Source of the DNA: Bicyclus anynana
Lineage: Eukaryota; Arthropoda; Insecta; Lepidoptera; Nymphalidae
Assembly: GCF_947172395.1 (NCBI RefSeq)
Contig: NC_069090.1
Coordinates: forward strand, 12,600,329-12,664,328
DNA: 64,000 nt
Direction of reading: 5' to 3'
Both the position numbers and the translations under genes were made by a program. Shown here in pieces: positions 1-8,850 of the stretch (positions within the stretch are counted from its first letter, which is position 1; each line of letters opens with the position of its first letter). The notes beneath the pieces are model-generated. The model saw only the letters and a list, made by a program, of their open reading frames with translations. It was not told the origin of the DNA and did not search any database.

Positions 1-40
1 GAGAGGAGACCCGTGCTCAACAGTGAGGCGAAGATGATTG
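1..40 (+). mobile_element. 3' tail of SINE-2 (tRNA-derived SINE), truncated by window edge
   Basis: Matches the end of a SINE that recurs in this window at 5.2, 15.6, 28.8, 35.1, 35.4, 43.1 and 45.1 kb: 'gagaggagac...gctcaacagtgag' followed by a GAT-type tail. I call this family SINE-2. The rest of the copy lies outside the window. Confidence 0.75.
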
Positions 41-50
41 TTCCACTTTT

Positions 51-385
51 GACGGCCTCCGTGACGCAGTGGTGTACGCGGTGGATTTACAAGACGGAGG
101 TCCTGGGTTCGATCCCCGGCTGGGCCGATTGAGGGTTTTCTTAATTGGTCCAGGTCTGGCTGGTGGGAGGCTTCGGCCGTGGCTAGTTACCAATAACAAA
201 AGTGGACAAAGACGTACCGCCAAATAATTTAGCGTTCCAGTACGATGCCGTGTAGAAACCGAAAGGGGTGTGGATTTTCATCCTCCTCCTAACAAGTTAG
301 CCCGCTTCCATCTTAGACTGCATCATCACTACCAACAGGTGTGATTATAGTCAAGGGCTAACTTGTAAAGAATAAAAAAAAAAAA
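51..385 (+). mobile_element. SINE-1 (tRNA-derived SINE), full-length with poly-A
   Basis: The tRNA-like head has an A-box-like segment (gtgacgcagtggtgtacgcg) and a B box (ggttcgatccc). The body contains 'gtggctagttacca' and 'cggtttc' type blocks, and the copy ends in 'gtaaagaataaaa(n)'. It inserted next to, or into, the SINE-2 tail at 1-40. Other copies in the window are at 8.5, 22.1, 29.6 and 34.2 kb, with fragments elsewhere. It is not a functional tRNA: the rest of the cloverleaf does not fold. Confidence 0.9.
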
Positions 386-580
386 CTATGGCTGCATTGC
401 TCAGGGTACCAATACAGCCACAGGTCTAAGATTAAAGAGGAGGAGTCAAGAAGGGTCTTGACCGTGGAAATTACTGTACTTATCTATCTTGTTATGATAT
501 AATTATTGACAATTAACTATACCTATACCTTGACTATAATAACAATGATATTTATAGCCTTTTGTCACATACATCACGAT

Positions 581-655
581 CCTTAGCCGCCTGCATCCAG
601 GGAATCCCTGCGACTCCCTTGGTCAGTCCACCCAATGGGGGGTCCATTTTGTTGT
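581..655 (-). mobile_element. RTE-like LINE 3'-end fragment
   Basis: Read on the minus strand it matches the 'ccacccattgggtggactgac...gcaggga' portion of the RTE-like LINE tails at 23.8 and 33.0 kb. It is short and decayed. Confidence 0.6.
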
Positions 656-877
656 AATTAATAGAACTAATATTATATTCTAATTTATAACTAAGTATTG
701 GAAATAGATAAAATATGAAGATAATTAACAATAAAAAAATAACAGAAATACTTACATTGTAGACAGTTCTTTATGAAGTTATTTCCGTTGTAGGTATTAT
801 CCGACCGAGTTGTAGTGTCGCTTGCAAACATCGGAGAGCTACAAGTAAAATCATTTGTTTTTGCATCTATCTATATC

Positions 878-883
<6 letters not shown>

Positions 884-925
<42 letters not shown>
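884..925. repeat. (TA)n microsatellite
   Basis: About 21 uninterrupted TA units. Confidence 0.95.
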
Positions 926-928
<3 letters not shown>

Positions 929-1011
929 CATGGAGGTATAGGGAAGGTTTAAAAGGTGAGAAAAAATCAAATAATTTCCGGGAAAACCCTAAAAACTGCC
1001 CTTTTCTATTT

Positions 1012-1137
1012 AGGGGTAGGATAGGGGTAGGGTAGGGATAGGGTAGGGGTAGGGTAGGGGAAAGGTAGGGGAAGGGTAGGGGTAGGGTAGGGGTAGCGTA
1101 GGGGTAGGGTAGGGTAGGGGTAGAGTAGGGATAGAGA
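1012..1137 (+). repeat. G-rich minisatellite of GGGTA/GGGGTA units
   Basis: Roughly 125 bp of 'ggggtagggta' units with variants (gggata, gggaaa, gcgta). It is strongly G-strand biased, so G-quadruplex potential is likely. It is not the insect telomere repeat TTAGG. A short C-strand relative (ctaccctatccctatc) lies at about 32870. Confidence 0.9.
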
Positions 1138-1158
1138 ATAAGTGCACTTATGTCAAAA

Positions 1159-1184
1159 CGAAGCTTGACCGGGTCCGCTAGTAT
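1159..1184 (+). mobile_element. Helitron-like 3' terminus
   Basis: The sequence 'accgggtccgctagta' is the terminal block seen at the ends of longer copies at 18.4 and 48.7 kb (hairpin, then CTAG, then T). The G-rich minisatellite directly upstream may be internal to the same element. Confidence 0.5.
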
Positions 1185-1468
1185 TTAATAAAACTCCTCT
1201 ATTGATTGAATTAATTTATTTATTCTACTACATAATGAAATTTAATCCTAACCACAGTGCAACATAAATCCCAGTTGGCTTTCCTCTACACTGGTTCCTT
1301 TTAATTATACAATATTCAACACAAAAAAGAAACATCTTTCATATTCAAAATTCATATATGAAGTAGGTTTTTTTGGAACTCCAAGTTTGACTTTTCTTGG
1401 AAGGCAACAGGATAGTTGCCATTCCAAAATAAACATTTTTGTCATTATAATATGAAATATTACTCAAC

Positions 1469-1812
1469 AGGCGATGGAGCGAGCTATGCTTTTAGCTGCG
1501 TGATCGAATCAGAAATGAGGAGATCCGCAGACGAACCAAAGACACTGACATAGCTCAGCGAGTCGCAAAATTGAAGTGGCAATGAGCAGGCCACATAGTT
1601 GTCGATGGATTTTGGGGTCCCAAGGTGCTAGAATATCGTCCGCAAAGCGCAAAGTGTTAGTCGACCCCCCAATATATGGACAGCGGACATTAAGCGGGTT
1701 GCAGGGAGCCGCTGGATGCTGGCCGCTCGAGACCGTTGTGCTTGGCAGTCCATGTGAGAGGCCTATGACTATATATAATGTATATTTGCTGATGATGATG
1801 ATGATGATTAAA
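1469..1812 (+). pseudogene. RTE-like LINE, 3' end of RT ORF, broken
   Basis: The block runs 'gcgatggagcgagctatgct ... gatcgaatcagaaatgagga ... (gat)n'. In the best frames it gives the C-terminal part of a LINE reverse transcriptase (RERNEE-, AQRVAKLKWQ-, GHIV- and RWTDDIKRV-like pieces), interrupted by stops and frameshifts. It ends in a GAT microsatellite, as RTE-clade elements commonly do. This copy is 5'-truncated and inactive. The RTE label is inferred from the tail type and C-terminal motif, since no RT core is present. Confidence 0.75.
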
Positions 1813-2193
1813 TAGTATTACAAACTTACATCTATTCTTGAAAACATACCAAAAGCGTATTCTGAAACATCCAAATCAACTTGCAAGGAACCTAATGATG
1901 AATCCTGGTACAACTTTCAAAAGGCGCAAGAGACGAGCACCACAAGGTGCCATGAAATAGACATTACATTATGATATTTGGGTAAATCACTGCATTTTGC
2001 ACCTAACACGCCATAATATAAATACATAAAAGCTGAACGTCTTACGAAAGATTGCAGGAATAATGAGACTAAAAAAAACATGCACATCCATCGGCTAATG
2101 ACGACGATGAGATATATAATGATTTATTTATTTTGCTATCATCCGCGAAAAGTCGACGAACTCATGCGACAACGTCACCCAGGTCCGACAAAA

Positions 2194-2246
2194 TACTCTC
2201 TACGTACGTTTCACCCCGAAACCGGAGCATCCTCAGGAGATGTTGA
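2194..2246 (-). ncRNA. Hammerhead-ribozyme-like motif in PLE 3' region
   Basis: Read on the minus strand: a stem I strand 'tctc', core CTGAGGA (fits CUGANGA), an extra T, stem II GCTCC / GGGGT around a short loop, core GAAA, a very short stem III made of the palindrome ACGTACGT, an A at the expected cleavage position, then 'gaga', which closes stem I. Small type-I hammerhead variants with a minimal stem III are known in Penelope-like elements. The position within a PLE supports the call. Activity is not shown, and such short stem III forms may cleave only as dimers. Confidence 0.72.
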
Positions 2247-2361
2247 CTCTACAACGTGCAATTGCAAAGTGTCGTTTTCGACCTTTGCTTCGTCTTTTAT
2301 AGACCAAAAAGTAGGTGGGGCAAGAGGTGGACGTTGCCAAGATACTCATAATATAAGCGAT

Positions 2362-3343
2362 TTATCTCGCATCGCATTCAAACATTTTTATTAGTGGTGA
2401 CTTCGATAACTCTATTTGTTCATTTAATAAGGTAATTCCTGACTTATTATCTTTTATTATTTCTAATTGTTCCAAAACGCATAGTCGTAGGCTTTTATTG
2501 CAAGTGTGTAAAATGTCATACATATGATTATCTGCCAGCTTATGACCAGTATCTAGGAGATGCTTTGCAAAGTGCGACCTTTGTGGACGGTCATTTCGAA
2601 CAGCGGATATGTGCTCCTTGTAACGTGTATCAAAATTCCGACCGGTTTGACCAATATATGTTGCATTACATTCAGAACATTGCAATTTATAGACTCCCGA
2701 TTTATGTTGCTTCTCTAGTTTATCTTTACCATTGCAAATATTTTTAAGAGAGTTATTTGTTCTGAAAGCCACATTTATATCATGCGTTCTAAGTGTTTTT
2801 GCAATACGTTCCGACACTGGACCAAAGTATGTTAGACTAGCTTTAAATTTTTTAGGTTTTTGTAATGGAATTCCATAAAGTTCTTTTCTAATCAACACCA
2901 ATTGTTTCTTATTGATTATTCTATTCACAATATTCGGGTTGTATCCATTTGAAATGGCCATGCGATATATTATATTTAATTCCTTGTTATACTGATCCCT
3001 AGTTAGAGGAATGGACATCAGTCTATGAACATAACTATGGAAAGCTGCTAATTTATGTTGCCATGGATGACAAGATGAAGCTGGTATGGTTATATCTGTA
3101 TAAGTTGGCTTACGATAAATCCCAAAGTGATGTCTATTATTAACTCTAGTGATTGTTACATCAAGGAAATTTAAGGAATTATTCTGTTCTATTTCTAATT
3201 TAAACTTAATTTTTGGGTGCAAATTGTTTATTTTATCTACGAAGACATCCAATTGTCTGTCCGTTCCAGTCCAGCATATAATTATATCGTCTACATATCG
3301 ATAGTAATATAAAATGTGATTATTTTTAACAATATTTTTATGA
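2362..3343 (-). pseudogene. Penelope-like RT C-terminus plus GIY-YIG endonuclease (5'-truncated ORF)
   Basis: An open frame runs from the truncation point (about 3343) to the stop at 2362. Just inside the truncation, at about 3286-3303, it reads YRYVDD, the RT catalytic box. The thumb-like region follows (FLDVTI, FGIYRKPT, then AFHSYVHRL), then a GIY-YIG nuclease: G-V-Y at about residues 186-188 and Y-I-G at 199-201 (numbered from the Leu codon ending at 3252), with C192-x2-C195 between them and R/E residues of the 'RYKEH' block after. This RT plus C-terminal GIY-YIG order is diagnostic of Penelope-like elements. The preserved part has no stops, so the copy is probably fairly young. It has no proper start and only part of the RT, so it cannot be autonomous. 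Confidence 0.93.
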
Positions 3344-3417
3344 GACGACGATGAGATATGCTATTTAGCATAAAAACATTTAAACAGACTCGAATCATAT
3401 CAATAATAAGATTGTTA

Positions 3418-3560
3418 CGGTTGCTTGGGCACTCAAATGTCCCGCAGCGGGAGGGTTGATTTTTTTTTATAAATTTTTAATAGTGTTTTGTATTTTATAT
3501 TTATATTAACATTGTTAAAAATTAAAAAAAAAACCATTATATAAGTGAGAGGAAAAATAG
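3418..3560 (+). mobile_element. Dong/R4-like LINE, 3' UTR only (5'-truncated copy)
   Basis: Near-identical to the 3' UTR of the full-length element at 62817-62955: 'actcaaatgtcccgcagcgg' then a T-run, 'aatagtgttttgtatttta' and 'attgttaaaaatt'. The left flank is 'caataataag', a TAA-rich site like that of the full-length copy. It is followed directly by the 'tagattgttat...caaggggct' foldback. Confidence 0.88.
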
Positions 3561-3562
3561 AT

Positions 3563-3611
3563 TGTTATATAAACAAGGGGCTAAAAAGGGGTCTTTTTAG
3601 CCCCTTGTATA
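3563..3611. repeat. Foldback hairpin, 'caaggggctaaaaag' family
   Basis: Near-perfect inverted repeat: 'gttata..aacaaggggctaaaaa', a spacer of about 5 nt, then 'tttttagccccttgtataac'. The same arm sequence forms one end of the foldback at 58935-59020. Confidence 0.85.
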
Positions 3612-4239
3612 ACAACTACAATAGTAAGTTTAAGCAAGTAGACAGATATTGTAGGACATTTTGGGGGTAAAATTTTGAATGAGCACACTTTAAAAAAAAA
3701 TCTTGTATTGAAAATTCAGCACCTTCCATACAATAACCAACTTTGTAAATACAAAAAGTAAACACAAGTTTTATACCAATTTACAGTTTTACACCTTGTT
3801 ATGTGCACAAATTTTTAAAATGATGGTACACTTCAGCTACATACATTTTTATACAGGACAATTTTTTTTAATCGGGTCATCTTATTGAATGAAAAATAAT
3901 CATAGCATTCAAAGCTTCTTGTACAAAAGAAATAAATTTTAGTATGAATATTTTTTTGCCTTATAGTATAGGCTAGTACTCGTAACTGACAAAAATTAAA
4001 AAAAGCAAAATTACTTTAGCCCCTAGAGGCTGAAATGCTTCTTTAGCCCTGCTGGGGAGTGGTAATATTATGACAGTGTTTTTGAGCAAGAGTAGTGAAA
4101 AATACATTTATTATAAGTTGTTAACAAGGACTTTTAGAACGCCAAGTTTATTTATTTGTAGAGACTCTACTACCGGTTCGAAAAGCATTCTCTGCTGAGA
4201 AGAGCCGGCAAGAAACTCAGCAGTTAAAGAAACTCAGCA
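3612..4239. other. 3' flank and 3' UTR of the CRAL-TRIO gene
   Basis: No ORF or recognisable TE. On the minus strand a tandem polyadenylation signal (AATAAATAAA) lies at about 4148-4157, roughly 85 nt past the stop codon. This makes 4150-4239 the probable 3' UTR of the CRAL-TRIO gene. The remainder is AT-rich and unassigned. Confidence 0.5.
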
Positions 4240-4394
4240 CTAATCTACGACTAACTGACTAAAAGATCCCGGCATCCCTAAATATTCCGCATTAAAACTG
4301 TAACTACTCCGCTTTGACTCTTCTGCTGCCAGCTTGTTAGCGTTGTCGATTACGTTTCTTGATTCTTCTGACTTGAGAGTTTTCTTCCATTTAT
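4240..4394 (-). CDS. CRAL-TRIO gene, last exon (residues 263-313)
   Basis: Acceptor attttgcag|AT. Ends GSFSQLVVD then TAG. The C-terminal helix DKWKKTLKSEESRN and the 'FSQLVVD' ending match the usual insect family terminus. Confidence 0.92.
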
Positions 4395-7300
4395 CTGCAA
4401 AATAATTTTTTATAGTTTTTTAGCCACTTATTTATATTTTCATACCAAAGTGGTAATAAAATGTTTAGTTTTTGAATGATATGTGTTTAAAATTATGATG
4501 ATGATGATGATGATGATTATGATTATGATGATGATTATGAAGATGATGATGATGATGGTTATGGATATTTTTATTTTCAATGATCCAATGATGTGACAAC
4601 AATGAAAGATAATATTGCATAGAAAATCACCTTCAAACCTAATAGTTAAATATTTTACTCGTATAATAAAGCAAATTAAATATTGTATGATACATTAAGA
4701 TAAGATGTACCTACACAAATAAATTTTAAGTCATTTATTAATTTAGTTTAAAATAATGCAAAATGTATCATTATTACCGTATAATACAGAACAGTTCTCC
4801 AAATCTCCGTCATATTCTTCTGGCAGTACTTCTTTTGAGATTTCCTTTTGAAGATCCTCAAAAGTGTTGTGAACATGGATTCTTTTAGAAATCTTTTCTT
4901 TCACTGTACTTTTCAGTATCATTACTAACTTGTCAACAAAATATGGCGCGTTGATAATATGAACCCCTTTTATTCTGAATCCATAACCTTCCTAAAAACC
5001 ACACACAATTGATAAATATTATAAATGGGAAAGTAAATCCGTATGTTTAATTCAGATTTGATGATTTTTGATATAGAGATGAGATAAGATAAAACTACTT
5101 TTTGCTGCGAAAATTAAAATTGAACAAAATAAAAGTAGGAAATCTGTAAAAGTTTTTATTGTTATTCGTTATCTTAATAAACAAATAAATTATTTATTTT
5201 ATACTAATGCTATATGCGTATTGCTAATTGGGTCGTCGTTATCAACCCATATTTGGCTTTCACTGCTGAGCTCGAGTCTCCTCCCAGATTGAGAGGGGTT
5301 AGGCCAATAGTCCACCACGCTGGCCCAATGCGGATTGGCAGACTTCACACACGCAGAGAATTAAGAAAATTCTCTGGTATGCACGTTTCCTCACGATATT
5401 TTCCTTCACCGCTTGAGACACGTGATATTTAATTTCTTAAAATGCACAGAACTGAAAAGTTGGATGTGCATGCCCCGGACTGGATTCGAACTCACACCCT
5501 CCAGAATCGTAATTATTTTGATTAATTAGGTAAATTCATTTTTAATATTTACCGTACATAAAACTTCTCCTTTTTTCAACACGAATGGGTTAATCTGTGA
5601 TATACCTGTCATATTTACTTGGTTAAGGTCAATTATATATCTCTCTCCTAAGGTGTAATCAATTTTCATGCAGTAGTCGACGATCTAAAAATACAAAGCA
5701 GATGTAACTTACAGCTGTTACAGCCTTCAATTTGCAGTAACCTATTCCTAACCCTAAAGTAGTCACACATCTGAAAGTAATGGGAGTAGTTGTGCGGACT
5801 ATAGACTAATAGACTAAATAACAATGTATGGATATAAATTCAGCACACTTTGCGGAGGTCCTATGACAATTTGTTCACGACCTATGCTTGTGCAACTCTG
5901 AGCGTATCTCCCAAACGATCACTCAAAAGTACCTCTTCATCATTCAGCCGATGGACGTCCACTGCTGGACATAGGCCTCTTGCATGGACTTCCAAACAAT
6001 CTGGTCTCAAGCCACCAACATAAAGCAGCTCTCTGCAACCTGCTTGTTAGTAGTACCTAGCCATTAAAAAATTTGGGCTTTAAAGAAATTTTTCGTGTGG
6101 ATGATGGGGAAATTAGTTTTTAGGAAATGAATTGAGAATAAGGCCAAGACAGCAGCTAAAAAAATATACATCCTAAATAAGATAAACCGGTTATTTACAC
6201 CAAAACAACTTCACATCCTATATCAGGCGCAAGTTCGAACGTGCATGGAGTACTGCAGTCACCTATCAGATGGATCTGCTAAATACCAACTAGCTGCATA
6301 AGACTCGGTTGATCATTGCGCTAGACCAGAGGTTTCCAAACAAGCTTACAGCTCCCAAAATTACCATTTCCCAAAATTCGACAAAAAATATATAAATCTA
6401 AGTATAAAAAAAAAATGAAAAAGTGATTCCATCCAACTTTATTTTTAATCATTTAACACCTACTCACAGCACAAGGATCCAATAAATTCTCACTTGTTTT
6501 ATTTAGAAAGCACCCCATTCAGTATGAAACTAGATAAAATTTCATCTGTCTGTTGGACGCAACGTCGTCTGTCTGTTAGTCTTTTACCGGATATATTTTG
6601 GATAGTGTGCACAGGAACTTTATAATCTAGTTCCTCTATCCCCATTCTACCACAGAGTAGTGAGACGTCGTGAAATATTTATTCGTCGATGTCCAGTCAA
6701 CCTAAACAAAACGTTTTGCATCTGCTTAGATGTGGAATGCCCTTCCGGCCTCTGTATATCCTGACACGTAGAATTTGTGGGCCTTTAAGGCAAGAGTGAA
6801 TAGGCATCTTCTACGCAAGCATGCTTCTTCTTAGACCTCAGCATTGCTTTTTATCAGGCATGATTGTAGTCAAGGCCAAGTCTATCCAGAATTTAGAACA
6901 GATTACAAAATACGTAATTCAAGCGACCACTGCAGGGCTAAAAAAGCAATCCTAATTTTTGTTTTCTTATATCAGTGTGCTGTTTAGGAAAATATCGTTA
7001 CTTACTAGAAAAACATATCTTAAATAGTGTAAAAATTTGGTATTGTTTCCTTTTTCATTTATTAACTGTACAACAGTAACTCTCGATAAATCGGAAGGGT
7101 TGAGTTTTGGTAATGGTACGTAAATCCTAAAAATAAAATTGTTTTTTAGTAGTATCTTGATGCTTACGACCAGTTTCTTCATCGCAAGTAACAGTCAAAG
7201 TAACGTCATAAATCAAAAGTGACGGTCTTATTCACTGAAAAATAAAGTCTTCTTTACTACTTACTACTTTTACTGTTACTTTAGCTTTACATGAAGAAAC

Positions 7301-8797
7301 TGGCTGTAATATGTGAAATAAACGAACGCGAGGTTGTTAATGCTATAAGAATTGTTAATCATAATTAACCTTTTTTATGGCATTATAACTTAATCATAGT
7401 TAATGGTTCCATTATGAACTCGCATTTAGTTGCTGTGACTTACAGATGACATCATACAAAGATGGTTGTAACTCAATTCGTGAAAGACTAGCAACTACTT
7501 TCATGAAAATATTTTTGATCTCATTATTAGTTAAATAAATAATTAAAAAGTTTCCTTCTTAGATAAGATTTTAAACTTGATGGAAATTAATGATGATACA
7601 ACGCGGATACAAAAAGTTTATTTTTAACTTAAATGTTATATATACTCGTACCTTTGATAAATTTAGGTAATATAACAATGATAATCATTAAAATGATAAC
7701 ATTAATAAAAACAAAAAAGAATTATTCTAGTGCTCTTTTGCTAAATCTTTAAGTTGAATTGAAAGTGTATAAAAATATACTCAAGATAAAGATATACTCA
7801 AGTAACAACTAAACCTAAATATTTTTGTTACAATCAAATACATTAGAACCCGTTTAATACGATTTCGCAGGGACCCAACTAAAACCGCGTTTTAGACGGG
7901 AAAGCGTATTATACGGGATATGTGTGGGGTCTTGTGAGAAATATAATGACTAATGTACACCGACATAGTTATAAAAAAAATTGTGTCTTTGGTGTAAAGA
8001 TATTTTGTTTGTAAGATTATGATGTCCTGAATTAAACGCGTGTGACAAGTAGGCGTATTAAACGGGATGACGAATCGTATTAAGCGTTAGGAAATGTATG
8101 AAACCATGTCTCAATTTGTAGGTAATGGCGTAAAATGACATTTTATGCGGGAAATTGTATTAAGCGTGATCGTCTTATGCGAGTTCTACTGTATATACAT
8201 TTTGACGAAAATATTTCGTGTCACGCTATTGTTCTTCTCCCTGCTTCTGTGTATCAGATTTTCTGACACCAAATAAGTGCAATATTCAGATGTCAATATT
8301 CAAAAGGCAATGTGATAAATAAGGAAGTTCAGATACTTTTCGTATTTAGGGAAATTGCCAAATTTATTACGTAGTCCGTTATTATACTTTTAGTCTTTGC
8401 TGCAAAATCACATTATTAAAAAGGACAAGGTTAATCATGTTAATTGTTATTGATGTTGGGAAAAAAACAACATCATATGAAAAATATACGACGACCTCCG
8501 TGGCGCAGTGGTGTGCGCGGTGGATTTACAAAACGGAGGTCCTGGATTCGATCCCCGGCTGGGCAGACTGAGATTTTTTTTAATTTGTCCAGGTGGGAGG
8601 CTTCGGCCGTGGCTAGTTACCACCCTACCGGCAAAGACGTACCACCAAGTGATTTAGCGTTCCGGTACGATGCCGTGTAGAAACCGTAAGGGGTGTGGAT
8701 TTTCATCCTCCACCCAACAAGTTAGCCCGCTTCCATCTTAGACTGCATCATCACTTAACATCAGGTGAGATTGTAGTCAAGGGCTAACTTGTAAAGA

Positions 8798-8850
<53 letters not shown>

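Larger units (their letters stand above)
2100..3359 (-). mobile_element. Penelope-like retroelement (PLE), 5'-truncated, with 16-bp target-site duplication
   Basis: The element occupies about 2116-3343 on the minus strand. It is flanked by a perfect 16-bp direct repeat 'gacgacgatgagatat' (2100-2115 and 3344-3359). It carries the end of a reverse transcriptase, a GIY-YIG nuclease domain, a 3' region of about 245 bp and a hammerhead-ribozyme-like motif. PLEs are typically 5'-truncated and make target duplications of variable length; both features are seen here. The upstream RT domain and any second ribozyme copy are missing. Confidence 0.9.

Noticed and set aside
51..130. Candidate tRNA genes (B boxes ggttcgatccc at 0.1, 8.5, 22.1, 22.5, 29.9, 34.3 kb and others)
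   Set aside because: All are SINE heads: the acceptor, D and anticodon stems do not close, and each is followed by a SINE body and tail.
1012..1137. Internal telomeric repeat
   Set aside because: Units are GGGTA/GGGGTA, not the insect TTAGG.
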